In this document: positions 1 to 11,881 of the stretch, one piece after another
How the letters are laid out: each line of letters opens with the position of its first letter
Position numbering within the stretch: the stretch's first letter is position 1
Source of the DNA: Euprymna scolopes
Lineage: Eukaryota; Mollusca; Cephalopoda; Sepiida; Sepiolidae
NCBI GenBank assembly: GCA_024364805.1
Contig: CM044500.1
Location: 106,979,757-107,013,920 of the forward strand
Reading direction: 5' to 3'
DNA length: 34,164 nt
Program-made: the position numbers and the translations under genes
The notes under the pieces: generated by a model
Seen by the model: the letters and a program-made list of their open reading frames with translations, nothing else
Told to the model about the DNA's origin: nothing
The model's database searches: none

Positions 1-316
1 ATAAAGACAGTATGGATTTATGTAAAGCCACGTGTCTAGGAAAATAAATAGAAACATAGAAAGTAAATATTAATCAGTGATTACGAGAAAGGAACTAATT
101 ATAAATACAATAGTGAAAATAGAACATTCAAATTTTCCATTGAGAAAAGAATGGACTGAATTGGTAAAATGTTTTATTGAGCAAGAAACATTTCCGTGAA
201 ACAAAGTAAAACTACTAGTGAGTGTGTTTGTCTAAAATGTTAGATTATGCTCAGGCGACATCCAGTTATTTTTCTGATTTGGTTAACGGACTATCTACGT
301 ATTATTAAGATATCGT
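1..316. other. Unassigned AT-rich flank
   Basis: No coding stretch, RNA gene or element end can be supported here. The segment is AT-rich and lies left of the first homology shared with the minisatellite Helitron copy at 29670-30350. Confidence 0.5.
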
Positions 317-381
317 GTGTTATTGTCTGTGTCACGCTTACATTCGGGTCGTTGAATTGTTATGTACTTCCATTTATTGTA

Positions 382-2042
382 ATATCTGTACGTGAGGTCG
401 CCAAGCTAATCAAAAACCTTGATTCCAGTAAAGCAACTGGCCGTGATGCATTTCAGTTATAGTGCTGAAAAACCTCCAACTAGAACTTGCCCCCCTACTT
501 ACAAAACTGTTTAAGCGTTGTCTTAAGGAGAAGTGCTTTCCAACACCCTTGAAAACCTCATCACTATGCCTTGTATTTAAGAATTCAGGTGAAAGTCATC
601 TCCCTCTCAATATAGTCTCCTGTGTGTCATGTGTAAGTTGTTGGAATTCATATTAAATAAAGAAGTAGTCAACCACCTCAACAGAAACAACCTTCTTAGT
701 GGCATGCAATATGTTTTCCGCTCTGCAAGATCTACAGCAGATGTGCTAACGGTTATATCACATAGGATTAGTGAATCTCTTGACAAAGGATTCCTTTCCA
801 GGGCAATTCCTCTTGACATATCGAAAGCCTTCGATAAGGTATGGCATAAGGGCCTACTTCACAAGATTTCCAGCTACGATGTTACTGTAAATGTTTTCTC
901 AATCATTAAATCATTTCCCTCCGATAGGTTCATAAGAGTAGTGGTTGATGGGCAGAAATCCACAGTATTGATGCTGGAGTCCCCCAGGGGCCCATCCTGG
1001 CCCCAACTCTCTTCCTGATCTACATCAATGATCTCCCGAAACACATACTTAAATCATTCGTTGACATCTATGCTGATGACACGATCATCTATGGCAACAC
1101 ATCAAAGGCCGTAAATGACAAAGTTCTCCCTAATTCTCTCTCCTCTGATCTTGAGCACGTGGTACAATAGGGGAAGAGGTGGCTGGTCACTTTTAATGCA
1201 TCCAAAACCAAGCTTCTATCTTTACATCATCAACGCTCTGATCCCCATCTGGCATTAATTGAAATGGATGGCTCTCATCTTGGAAAGGTTCCATGTTTGT
1301 GCAAGCTTCTGGGTTTGACCTTTACTCCTGGTCTGAAATGGAACACGTACATAAAGTCTGTTGTCAGGGATGCTGGGAAAATGGTGGGATCCTTCTACCG
1401 CTCCAGAAGATATCTCACTACTGATGCAATTCTCTATCTGTATAAAAGCCAAGTACGTCCAAGGATGGAGTACTGCTGCCACATCTGGGCAGGAGCTGCT
1501 AAAAACAGCCTATCCTGCCTTGACAGAGTACAAAATGGACTTCGTGGTTTAGTGGGGGATGCCCTTTTCTCTTCCCTGCAACCTCTCCCCCACAGAAGAG
1601 ATGTTGCGAGCATGTCTTTGTTTTATCGTTATTTCCATGGCAGGTGCTCGTCTGAGCTCCAATCCCTCGTCCCCCCTCGCCAATCTTTCACGAGAAACAC
1701 CCATCTGGCTAAAACTACTGTCAATAATTTTCTCCACTCTTTATCTGTGCCTGAATTAAAACGTAGATTCCATGAGCAAAGCTTTTTTCTTAGAACTGCA
1801 CGCCAGTGGAACTCTCTGCCGCTTGTCTGTTTCCTACCTGACTACAACTTGGACGTCTTCAAGTCCAATATAAACAAACTCCTGACAAACCGCGCCCTTA
1901 AGTAATACATTCTATCAAATCCCCCAATACTAATGATTACTACAATACTATCTCATTGATTATTGTACACGCAATAACCTTTATCCCTGAGTGACCTTCG
2001 GACCTGGATAAGTGGTGACCCCCATATAAAAAAAAAAAAAAA
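382..2042 (+). mobile_element. 5'-truncated jockey/CR1-type LINE (reverse transcriptase part and 3' tail)
   Basis: A LINE copies itself by target-primed reverse transcription; this copy begins inside the RT region and ends in a poly(A) run at 2028-2042. Translations in successive frames give VAKLIKNLDSSKATGRD (about 400-450), LLEFILNKEVV and DISKAFDKVWHKGLL (about 635-860), VPQGPILAPTLFLIYIND (about 981-1034) and YADD at 1069-1080, the RT catalytic motif, which is intact. The region 1264-1905 is open and carries the usual LINE C-terminal sequence (LYLYKSQVRPRMEYCCHIW, then RQWNSLP). Frame changes lie near 460, 640 and 970, and an in-frame stop lies near 1168, so it is dead. No endonuclease domain is present. 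It sits inside the Helitron at 316-2761 and so is younger than that insertion. The clade (jockey versus CR1) is a guess from motif style. Confidence 0.85.
1264..1905 (+). pseudogene. C-terminal RT-connected region of the LINE at 382-2042
   Basis: An open stretch of 213 codons, the longest real coding segment in the window. It follows the YADD block and a stop near 1168. It reads LLGLTFTPGLKWNTYIK, then GKMVGSFYRSRRYLT, EYCCHIWAGA, and a tail with RTARQWNSLP and FKSNINKLL. This matches the thumb and C-terminal region found downstream of the RT in jockey- and CR1-type LINEs. The Met at 1264 is internal to the original polyprotein and not a true start. A matching stretch (LLDLTFTGNMSWKNYIE, then YCCHIWAGA) occurs in the opposite-strand LINE at 4439-4077, so the two are relatives but clearly diverged. 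Confidence 0.85.
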
Positions 2043-2470
<428 letters not shown>

Positions 2471-2761
2471 ATGTATAAAAATCGATAGAGCATTAACTCT
2501 ATAATATTAAAGAAATCTGCAAGAATTAAAATACCATATTCAAGCGTACTTTGCGACCGGGTTACTTCCCTGCTGGCTTAGATAAATACTTTTAAACGTA
2601 CTTTGCGTCACTGCTGGCTAGATAAATACTTTTGCAGTTTTAACAAAAAAAGCTACAATAATATCAGAGCGTCTCTATTTACGGTGAACATCTACAGAAT
2701 GCCAACATCATTATATTACATATTAATGAGTTCCTTGTGGAATTTCTACGGGTCCCGCTAG

Positions 2762-3636
2762 TTATTATAAAAAGTAAAAATGTTAGATAAAAGAACGTAT
2801 TGTTTGTCGGTATGAACAAAGACAGATATGCTATAGGTTTTGGAATGTGGAATAAAAAAGAAAAATACAACCAAAAGAAATAATTGTCAAAATTAATATA
2901 AAATGAGTTGAAAAAAAAATTTAATGTAGAAAGACAAACAAATAAAAACACATCCGCACACGCAGAAAAATGTATGTAAGAATTATGAAAATGGCGATAT
3001 GCCGTAAAAAATTATTGAAAACATGTAAAAAAAGAGAAATACTTGAATGTCTTGATTAAAGAAAAAAAAAAGCGGTGAAAAAGAAATATATGTCGAGCTG
3101 ATCAGAAAAGAATAATGAAAAAGAAAACGAAATTAAAGAATAAAATTTTACGCACTTTGCGTAAGTTTATTGGAAAAAAAATACTACGGCATTCAGTTAT
3201 GAATTGTTGTGAAATTGTAAAGATTTTTTGTAAAGCTGTCAATCAAACACCGAAACAAGCATAGTTATTTGTACTTTTAGCGATAAAATGAAAAGAGTGT
3301 TATATGAACTTCAGATGTGTCAAGGATGCAAAGAGTTGAAATGCCTTTAGTGTATACACATGTGTGTGAAAAAAAAAAAAGGAAAAATAACGAAGCGAAG
3401 AAAATGAATGTAGCCGCAAGGAAAAAATACTAGAAATATATTTTGGAAGCAAGAAAACATAATAGACGATAATGTTTCTTCAAAAGAACGGAAATACTAC
3501 GAGAAATGGAATGTGTCTGGATCAATTAGTAATTACAAGAAGAAAAATTGGTCTAAGGCAAAGGAAAGCTTCCAAGAAAATTAATTTGTCTCCATGATCG
3601 TAAATACAACTATGAAATGATACTGATTACAAAGAC
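2762..3636. other. AT-rich region without recognisable gene
   Basis: Purine- and A-rich on the plus strand, with many short A runs. The open frames are short and show no protein-like composition. A stretch near 3500-3530 (AGAAATGGAATGTGTCTGGA) loosely resembles 18819-18838, possibly an old shared repeat. Nothing else is supported. Confidence 0.5.
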
Positions 3637-4076
3637 TTTTTTACATTTTTTTTATTACACTTTCACCCCAAACTAGGCACATTGCCACTTTGATGTAGGG
3701 GGCTACTATCAGGGACATAAGCTACAGGGGTACTAAGTGGGGAGTTGGGCAGCAAGATGTCGGTTCACGTTACACTTGAACTTCTGCATGTCAGTACAGT
3801 TGAGGAAGCAGGAACCCGGAAGGGAATTCCAAAATCGAGCGGTTCTGGGGAAGAAACTACTGGAGTAGAAGGCTCTCTTATATCTATGGATCTCAACTGT
3901 GAAGGGGTGGAATTTTGCTGATCGTCGGGTTTGTCGGGGGTATTTGCATAGAGGGGATACATGTCCTTGCAGTTCGTCAGCGCATTCACCGTTAAAGTAC
4001 TTGTAAAACAGGCAGAGGGATGCTACATTTCGTCGATGGAACAGAGGCTGAAGCTTAGATGACAGTTCAGGACCTA

Positions 4077-4439
4077 TTAGGTTGGCGACACTCTTTGAAT
4101 CTTGTCTAACAGTGAGAGACTAGAAGCAGGTGCACCAGCCCAAATATGACAACAATACCCCATACATAGGCGAATGGTGGCCTTATAGAGGTACAGGATA
4201 CTTTCGGGCGTTAGTAGCTTTCTAGCACGATATAGAGAACCTACCTTTTTCGCAGCGGTCCTGGCAATACTCTCAATGTAATTTTTCCAACTCATGTTTC
4301 CTGTGAACGTTAGGTCTAGGAGTTTAAAATATGTATTTTCGGATAAAGAGTCTTTGACATTTGCTATTGATGGTAGAGAAGGTTTCTTGTAGTTATTGAA
4401 GGAAACAAGTTTAGTCTTGGCAGCATTGAATGTGACCAC
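4077..4439 (-). pseudogene. RT thumb/C-terminal piece of the LINE at 3637-6560
   Basis: An open stretch of 120 codons reading VTFNAAKTKLVSFNNYKK, then LDLTFTGNMSWKNYIE, GSLYRARKLLTPESILYLY and YCCHIWAGA. The same order occurs at 1190-1500 on the plus strand, which supports common ancestry of the two LINEs. Its C-terminal continuation is broken at 4077, and remnants continue to about 3765. Confidence 0.8.
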
Positions 4440-5946
4440 CCATTTTTTGCCCCCATTCCACTACAGAGTGAAGGTCACTCTCTATTGTTTCTGCAATTTC
4501 TTTAGATATGTGTTCATTTGTTTTCCTGTCGTGTTTGTAATAGAGCGTGTGTCATAAGTATATATACCCATCTCACAGACAATTTTCTCAGGGAGGTCAT
4601 TTATGAATATTAGGAATAATAGTGGTTCAAGCATAGATCCCCGAAGCACTCCCGCATTTATATCATATTGTTTTGATGTAGGACCATCGAGGATTTTTCT
4701 CTTATCTAATAAGGATTTAATTATGTTAAGTATTCTTCCAGTGATACCATATGATCTGATTTTCCTGAGAAGACCTTCATGCCATACCCTATTAAAAGCC
4801 TTCGATATATCTAGAGCTACCGCTCTACCCTCCCCTGTTTGTCAATAGAATCTGCGCTCTGAGATTAAAGTTAGGATGTCTGCTGTGGAACGGGCTTACT
4901 AAATCCATATTCTTGGTCGGGCAGAAGTTTAGCAGCTCTAATGTGATGGACTAAAGCTTGGTTGATTACAGACTCAAATATTTTGGCGAAAGGTGGGAGG
5001 AGGCTAATGGGTCGGTAAATCGGCAGTTTCCCAGCAGGCAGGAAAGCAAGATTCATTAAGGTATTTGTTGTAAAGTTTGGAGAGAACTGGAGCTACATCG
5101 GTGGAGCACTTTTTTTAATAGCACATCCGGGATGAGATTAGGTCCACTTGCTTTTGAAGTGTCAAGATTTTTTATGATAGCATGCATCTGAGAAGGGGTG
5201 ATTTTCAGATCATCTAGTGTGGCGTAAGTCCGCAAAGGAAAGTCAGGGAGGGGTGGTTAGCAGGGTCCAGTGTGGCGTTAGAGGCAAACCGACTGGCAAG
5301 CATGTTAGCCTTCTCTGTTGCTGAGCAAACAACCTCATGATTGTTGGATAGTGGGGGAATTGTTATTTGCCCATTATTTACTACACTGTTGTAGATTTTC
5401 CAGAAGTCACGGATTCCTAATTTCTGTGCTTCGATGCGTTTTTTGGCGGTCTCAGTAAATTCTCTCTTAGCTGTCGCTATTTCTTTCTTACAGTTATTTC
5501 TAGCTTCTATATACTTCTGTCTGTTTGAACTGGACTTATGTCGGTTAAATCTGCGGTACGCATGCTTCCTTTGCGCGATGGCAGCTGCACAAGTAGAAGT
5601 AAACCATTGGGGAGAGTGGGGCTTGCTATAAAATTTCCGCGTGTGAAAATGTGCTTCAATTGCTTTTTGAACCAGTCAATGGTCTCAATTGCGCACAGTT
5701 CTACAGGAAGTGAAAAGATATTTCCCCATGAGGCGTCTCTGATGAGATCTCTGATGGCTTCCCAGTCAGCCTTTTTATAATATATCGTTGTTTTGAGCAA
5801 TGGCGCTTCCGTTTTGGCTCCAGAATTTGGGAGATTTCAACTATTATCACTACGTAATCAGCGTTCCCAAGTGGGCTGTGGGCATTTGTAACACAATCAT
5901 CGGGAACTGTGGTCAGAAACAGCTATAAAAGTGATGCGTGTTGTTC

Positions 5947-6360
5947 TTACTGCTCAGGGAACCGGGTTGGAAACGTAACAATTTGTGACAGGGAATGAAA
6001 TATAGAAGAGTTATGTGTTATGTTACCAGCTGTGTTTGTGTAAGTAGAAAATCCAAACCAGTTGTTCTGGTGGACATTGAAGTCACCAAATACATGCACT
6101 TGTGCGCTAGTGTCGAGGGAAAGTGCTGTATCCATACTGTCAGAGACTTTGCATATTAGGGTACAGTCCGAGGGAGAGCGGTAGAGAAGATAAAAGTAAC
6201 TAATGTTATGTTGTATGTTAAATCTAAAGCACATAAAGGCTTGATCGTCCGATTCTAGTTTTATTTCTCTAGTCAAGGGGAGGGTGTTTCGAATATAGAC
6301 TCTAAGCCCGTGCATATGTCTGTCAGAGTCCTTACGGCTGAGTGGGAGATATTCAGCCAT
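5947..6360 (-). pseudogene. Endonuclease domain of the LINE at 3637-6560
   Basis: An open stretch of 137 codons from the endonuclease/exonuclease/phosphatase-fold nuclease that nicks the target for LINE insertion. The catalytic-type motif GDFNVHQNNW lies near residue 92, with HGLRVYIRNTLP near residue 18 and FYLLYRSPS near residue 55 as further family landmarks. Upstream, in the same frame but beyond stops, FTNIRGLRTN marks the domain's N terminus. The Met at 6360 is internal. The C-terminal His-containing motif was not located. Confidence 0.8.
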
Positions 6361-6560
6361 GTTAAAGTAGTTAGAGCGTATGGAAGAGTGTATGTTAGTC
6401 TCACTTTATGCTAAGATATCCGGTGTGTTTGTTAGGAGAAATGCTTCAACAGCATTTTAATTAGTTCTAAGCCCACGGATGTTCGTAAATGCAAGCCTCA
6501 AGGGAGAAGGCAATTTGGTTTTGTTTGAGGTTTTCCTGGTTTAAACGTAATTTTAGATTG

Positions 6561-7090
6561 TACTGTCATCATTTTTTAAAGAGTTTCAGTTTATATAATG
6601 GGGTGCTGAACAAGTGGTTATACAGAATACCTGACATGCAACACAAGTAGACCATCAGCTGACCTTCCATCTACTAGGATTGTGGCATCAGGAAAGTCCA
6701 CCGGGATGAGTGCAGGGCCCCTTTCCATGCGCGACATGGGACTACAAACATCCCGATATTATTCAACTCTTGATGGGGCCGCCGCTCAAAGCGCTACCAA
6801 AGAGTTAGGGTCCTGTACTACCAGTCGGGAACAGCAGCCAGGAACTGTCAATTCGGTACTCTCAACTCATCAGACGATGGCAAACCCAATCTACTTGTAC
6901 TGGCATTATGTCCATTCAAGCACTCCGAAGTGCCCAGTTTAGATGGATGGGATGTGTCGGGAGAGGAGAAAACTGCGTTCATTGCCCTAGTCAGGAAACA
7001 AGATCGACCAGTGAGTGTTTCTTTCGAATCTTTGATTCGACCTCTACGCCTGGCTAATAGGCAAAGAAGGAGTATGGAAGCAGGGCTATA
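6561..7090 (-). other. Possible 5' extension of the minus-strand LINE
   Basis: Composition is more GC-rich than the surroundings and continuous with the LINE's 5' side. The minus-strand translation near 7050-6850 is protein-like for about 60 codons (RRGRIKDSKETLTG, then SSPDTSHPSKLG) before stops accumulate. It could be a 5' UTR or ORF1 remnant. No zinc knuckle or other ORF1 hallmark is visible. A plus-strand open frame at 6682-6942 overlaps it and looks like a shadow. Confidence 0.35.
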
Positions 7091-7279
7091 GATAGTGCCT
7101 ATCTACTCCTTAAACTACATGAAAGAATTTATCTGAGAGACAGGGAAGACTAGAAAAATACCTATCGAATATCATTTCCGAAAAATGAAAGACTAGATGA
7201 CTAGAAAAATGCCAAAAATAAATGTTATAAATTGGGAAGTGGGCGTTTTCTTTCTTAGGTATTGATTTAACTTTAATCG

Positions 7280-7640
7280 AATTCTCAGAAATCAAGAGGC
7301 CCCATTTCCTGGGTTTAACACTTGATCTCTATATGAGATACATAGATACCCGGATATTCTATTAAAGATCTTCTTTACCTCTCAATCATTGAAATTGGGA
7401 ACAATTCTCTCTCAATGATTCATTGAAATATGTTATAGTGTATCGTTCTTGTGCGCTTTCTGATATTGATTTCAGGACAAGAATTCATCTAGTTTGGTTG
7501 AGTATCCATTTTTGTGTTGTTATCTGAGAAAACATCACTTGGAGAAGATGAAACATTTCCACGTAAAAATAGTTTGTATGTTAACCATAGCGAGGAGATC
7601 TTATTTATGCTGTGAATGCTACGTGATTTTGAATATTTAG
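7280..7640. repeat. Diverged direct duplication, copy 1
   Basis: Matches 8124-8515 in order and orientation. Shared blocks include TTAACACTTGATC or CTAACACTTGATC with GATACATAGATA, GTGTATCGTTCTTGTGC, CAAGAATTCATCTAGT and a terminal TTATTTA-GCTG block. Divergence is considerable. No protein coding is evident. Confidence 0.8.
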
Positions 7641-7684
7641 CTTTTAGAGCAATTTTAGATACATATACGGCATAATCGCGTTGG

Positions 7685-7774
7685 CACACCGGTTCTTGTC
7701 AGATCACTGAAGTTAAGCAACGTTGAGCTGGTTAGTATCAGATGGGTGACATTTGCGAATTCTAGGCGCTGTCT
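7685..7774 (+). mobile_element. 5S-rRNA-derived SINE head
   Basis: The sequence follows eukaryotic 5S rRNA from the ACACCGGTTC region on: AGATCACTGAAGTTAAGCA (internal control region, A-box), then TGGTTAGTA and GATGGGTGAC (C-box), then a degenerate ending with GGCGCTGT. SINEs with 5S-derived Pol III promoters (SINE3 type) are established in several animals. The 5' third of 5S rRNA is poorly kept. The copy on the minus strand at 31300-31196 has the same departure from 5S consensus (CAACGTTGAGC), which indicates a shared SINE family and not two independent 5S pseudogenes. The body downstream of 7774 is unassigned. Confidence 0.75.
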
Positions 7775-8013
7775 AGAATTTTTCCAGTCGTCTTGTACAT
7801 ACACTGCACTTACCACTGGTATTTAACAAGTTCGACTAAGGAGAGATGTGTTTGGAGATTGCGCACCTCCTACCACAAAAAATTTCACGCGCAGTCACCC
7901 CTTCGTGGGTATCCATAGTCTGTTAAAGACTGAAAGACCCCCTTTTAGAGTAAGCCGTTTCACCTGACAAAACTTTGTACAGAGAGAGGTTAATCACTCG
8001 AGAATAGTGTCTA

Positions 8014-8097
8014 ATAGGTGTTCATGTTCTCCCCATAGGTATTCAATTCTTTCAATAGGCATTCAGGTGTTTCCTGTAGGCATTCATGTTCTTACTC
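8014..8097 (+). repeat. Short tandem repeat, four units of 20-21 bp
   Basis: Units start at 8014, 8035, 8055 and 8076, each with the pattern ATAGG(T/C)(G/A)TTCA followed by a pyrimidine-rich tail such as TTCTTTC. It lies between the SINE and the second direct duplicate. Confidence 0.75.
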
Positions 8098-8123
8098 TGC
8101 TATTTACTGTCACTTTGGTTTAA

Positions 8124-8515
8124 GTTCTCAAATATCAAGAATCCCCTTTCTAGGGGCTAACACTTGATCTTTATATAAGATACATAGATATTCTAATATT
8201 CTATGATGTTTACCCTTCAACCACTTAGATAGTAAAAAATTAAGAATATTAATTTTCCTCTCAACAATTGACTAGCTAAATATATTATTGTAATTTTTGT
8301 AGATTTTGGTCTTAGCGATTTAAATATGTGTATCGTTCTTGTGCTCTTTCTGGTATTAATGAATTCCAGGACAAGAATTCATCTAGTCTGGTAGAATATT
8401 CATCTTAGTGCAGTTGCTATAGGCAACAACATTTGGAGAAGTGTACCTTTCCCCGTAAAAACCATTAAGGAACTCTTATTTAGGCTGCGAATAGTATGGG
8501 ATTTCGAACATTTTG
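8124..8515. repeat. Diverged direct duplication, copy 2
   Basis: Partner of 7280-7640, about 840 bp downstream. It holds an extra AT-rich segment around 8230-8320 that the first copy lacks. I found neither LTR ends nor inverted termini at its borders, so its nature is open. Confidence 0.8.
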
Positions 8516-9490
8516 TAAAGATTCACTGATAGGTAAATGTATCCTCATGCTAGATTGTCCTGGCCCTCTCCTGTACGGAAAGACATTAGAAACATGAAAG
8601 ACGGTATCTAGTAAGTATTCAAGTTTCACTCTTGTGTCTCCACTCCGATAATCGTATGTATGGAAAAAAGGAGGAGGCAATAAATCAAATTTGCATGAAG
8701 GAAGAGAAAAACAAGGCGATAAGTATTTTAAGAGAAGATAAGGGTCCAGAGAAGGTATATTTCTCTCACACAAGAGAAATACTGTAAAAATGATACATGT
8801 TCAGTAGGCATGATAAAATTATCTCAGCCACTACAAAAACAAAAACAACAACAAAAATGAAATATAGTACTAAAGGGTGTTATTTTTAGAGACGACAAAC
8901 TTAAAATTAAAATAAATAAGAGAAAAATATTTTTATTATACAAACATTTAATCTGTTCCAAATATTAATGTTTAGCATTCATAATTTAAAAACAATTTTG
9001 GGTATTTGTCTCCTCGGCTCGAGCATATATAGCGTAATTTAGATGTTTACGCATTTGAATAAGGCGCTATTTTGGATATAACGCGTGAAATGTTGCATTC
9101 CAAGTGGTCTATTGTGTTTAGTTTATCAGAGTAGACACGGGACTTTATATATTTCCAAAGAAAATAATATAATGAGATAAAATGGCCAGTTGACGGGTGG
9201 ATTTAGTGAAATTATTCGTTCATCAAATATTTTAAAGTCGTTTTTCAAATAAATTTGCATAACTTGCAAACCTTGTTCGGGTATTAGTTTCGTCATGATA
9301 AATTGTCATTGAATCGGAACTCAAAAATAACCGATAGTTGTTAGGTCTGCAATTAAAGCTAATAGGATTGCTAATTTATATTTCGCCGCTTCTAAAATCA
9401 GCCTAAATATATCTAGGAAAACTCAACAAAGAAAAGAACTAAAATTTGTCTATTTTGTATAATATTCCTCTTAGTTACTTTGTACGTTAC
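8516..9490. other. Region without recognisable gene
   Basis: AT-rich sequence with short A/T runs. A minus-strand open frame at 8480-8773 has no recognisable motif and no protein-like support. No repeat ends were identified. Confidence 0.5.
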
Positions 9491-9499
9491 GCTTTGAAA

Positions 9500-10510
9500 G
9501 TATGTGTTTCCCGCTGTTATTATGTCACAACGTCCTGAGATACCTGAATGATTGCTTTATCCTTTCGGAAAGCACATGGGAGAGACATCAAAGACTTCTA
9601 AACTGCACTTCTGTACACCAAAATCAATTTACCCAAGAACAACGCTCTATAGAATTACCTTTTTTAGACAAACTAGTAAAAAATATAAAAACAACAACAT
9701 AACCACATCCCATAAAGACCCCAAAATATCTCCCAACAGCTAATCTGAAATCCACATCCTACTTCCTGGCACGCAGTATCTATAACATAATCACAGACTA
9801 ACACTGCCGAACGATTCGACTAAATAAACTACAAATATATTTAAAGAAAAGAGGATACTACCACACTAATACGTAAAAGTATCGAACTAGTAGAGAAAAT
9901 ACCAGTTGACCAACAAAGAAACCCAAAAATCGAACCAAGAACAAATTCTAACATATATCCATACACATAATACAAATAAGTAAAAAATATTTACAGAGAT
10001 TACAAAAACCTTGTCCTACCCTGCCAAAACGACAAACAAGACAACATACTTTAAGCAACAAAAATAATAAAAATCAAACGCCAACCCCAACACTTAAAAC
10101 ACATTCTAACCTCATTTATACTCACTACTGCAGAGGTTACAAATACTAATAATAGAAGGAAAACATGCATATTCCAAAAGCCAACATAAACATGCATAAT
10201 AAAATAAAATAAAATAAAAAATGATCTATACTGCATCTCCAGAAATATAATGTATGCACTTAAATGCAGAGTATGCGACAAATCCTACATATGCGCCACT
10301 AAAACCCTCACCAATATAGTGGCCTTACATAAAAGTCACATAAAAATCGCAGAAAACTGACCTGTACATATTTCAAAACACGTACATGAATGCAGTGGAA
10401 ATAACTCTAAATAATGCGAATCTTCCAAACCGACTATTACTTCTACTTACTCACACAGGAAAATAATTTCAATAAAAATTTCACCCCTGAATTGAACAGA
10501 GCTTAAGGTT
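9500..10510 (+). mobile_element. Penelope-like element remnant (RT C-terminal part and GIY-YIG endonuclease)
   Basis: Penelope-like elements join a telomerase-related RT to a GIY-YIG endonuclease. Near 9525-9560 the translation reads LRYLNDCFILSE, matching the (Y)(L/V)DD catalytic box. ELPFLDKLVKNI follows near 9648-9683, the usual next landmark. Further on, the string that begins IMYALKCRVCDK (about 10247 on) and continues to KSHIKIAEN and PVHISKHVHECSG matches the GIY-YIG domain with its Cys pair and His region. The copy is 5'-truncated, heavily decayed and AT-enriched. Its right edge lies in A/C-rich sequence near 10510. It belongs to a different lineage from the element at 32640-34164. 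Confidence 0.75.
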
Positions 10511-10847
10511 AACACCCACCAAACAAAATACAAATCAAACTCATCCATCCATACATACATATGCATGTGCACACACGCATGCATACATCAGAAGAGACAC
10601 ATTAAAGCACACAGATGCACATGAACGTGCACACACATGCCAACATCCCCCTTGTTTCTAATGTAACAAATTAAACAATATAACCCAAACTTTACTATTG
10701 GACCAACAACACTAAGAAATTATTTATTTTACTTTTACTTTTACTGCCATAAACAACCACTCGACAAAGTATATTTAAAATAATAAATATAAGTTCTGGA
10801 TACAAGAAAACATACACACTCACGGTGTCATCCGCACACGAACACAC

Positions 10848-10850
<3 letters not shown>
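10511..10850. repeat. A/C-rich low-complexity stretch
   Basis: Repeated CATACATA, GCACACAC and similar motifs, then AT-rich sequence leading into a (TA)n tract. No gene is visible. Confidence 0.6.
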
Positions 10851-10878
<28 letters not shown>

Positions 10879-11406
10879 NNNNNNNNNNNNNNNNNNNNNN
10901 NNNNNNNNNNNNNNNNNNNNNNNNNNNNNNNNNNNNNNNNNNNNNNNNNNNNNNNNNNNNNNNNNNNNNNNNNNNNNNNNNNNNNNNNNNNNNNNNNNNN
11001 NNNNNNNNNNNNNNNNNNNNNNNNNNNNNNNNNNNNNNNNNNNNNNNNNNNNNNNNNNNNNNNNNNNNNNNNNNNNNNNNNNNNNNNNNNNNNNNNNNNN
11101 NNNNNNNNNNNNNNNNNNNNNNNNNNNNNNNNNNNNNNNNNNNNNNNNNNNNNNNNNNNNNNNNNNNNNNNNNNNNNNNNNNNNNNNNNNNNNNNNNNNN
11201 NNNNNNNNNNNNNNNNNNNNNNNNNNNNNNNNNNNNNNNNNNNNNNNNNNNNNNNNNNNNNNNNNNNNNNNNNNNNNNNNNNNNNNNNNNNNNNNNNNNN
11301 NNNNNNNNNNNNNNNNNNNNNNNNNNNNNNNNNNNNNNNNNNNNNNNNNNNNNNNNNNNNNNNNNNNNNNNNNNNNNNNNNNNNNNNNNNNNNNNNNNNN
11401 NNNNTA

Positions 11407-11436
<30 letters not shown>
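10851..11436. repeat. (TA)n microsatellite containing an assembly gap
   Basis: TA repeats at 10851-10878 and 11405-11436 flank 526 undetermined bases (10879-11404). The gap is most simply an unresolved TA tract. The two long open frames that cross it are artefacts of N translation. Confidence 0.95.
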
Positions 11437-11437
<1 letters not shown>

Positions 11438-11881
11438 TGTTTACCATTATACTTATATAAAGTTAAAAGGATTTATCATCTAATTTATCTAAAGAGCGAG
11501 AAAACAAAATTCATTAGTGTTACTTAGGCATCAAGTCAATTGTTTTCCAACCGAGCATAAATTAATATCATCATTATACTACATATTACACTAGTACTCA
11601 TGGATAAAATCTTCTCATATAAATAACTATAAATAATTTTTTGAATGTATTCATCACAACGGAGTAGATTTCATTAATAGTGCGAATGTCCAGAAGGACT
11701 GTTGTAATGATTTTGATCAAAACGATTAGGGAATCTGGAAGTTTACGAAAAAGAAAAAAAAATTCAAACAACAAAAAATAACCCAAAAGACTAACAAATA
11801 TTAGTTTAACTAGAGTCTAATATGGAAATTCTAAATTTTTGATATTGAATTTTAAAGCAAAGTAATGGTCACTGCTTAATA
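11437..11881. other. Region without recognisable gene
   Basis: AT-rich with no supported coding, RNA or element end. Confidence 0.5.

Larger units (their letters stand above)
3637..6560 (-). mobile_element. Old jockey/CR1-type LINE with endonuclease and RT remnants
   Basis: Read on the minus strand, the order is that of a complete LINE ORF2. First comes an apurinic-like endonuclease: FTNIRGLRTN near 6490-6460, TPDILA then SETNI near 6420-6390, and HVFGDFNVHQNNW near 6090. A linker follows (GNIFSLPVELCAIETIDWFKKQ is visible in parts near 5720-5650). The RT comes next: YRPISLLPPFAKIFE near 5020-4975 and FLIFINDLPEKIV near 4600. The position expected to read YADD is changed to YTYD near 4566, so the catalytic site is lost. 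The thumb region lies at 4439-4077 and the 3' end at about 3637-3655 in A-rich sequence on the minus strand. Many frame changes and stops mark it as older than the LINE at 382-2042, which it faces tail to tail. Confidence 0.85.

Noticed and set aside
6682-6942. Plus-strand open frame of 86 codons
   Set aside because: It opposes a probable LINE 5' region, has no recognisable motif and no promoter; treated as a shadow.
7685-7774. A functional 5S rRNA gene
   Set aside because: The 5' third and several conserved positions do not match, there is no T-run terminator at the right distance, and a second copy shares the same deviations.
8480-8773. Minus-strand open frame of 97 codons
   Set aside because: No domain, no neighbouring support and partly within the duplicated repeat.
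10695-11460. Long open frames across the gap on both strands
   Set aside because: They consist of N-derived unknown residues flanked by TA-repeat translation.
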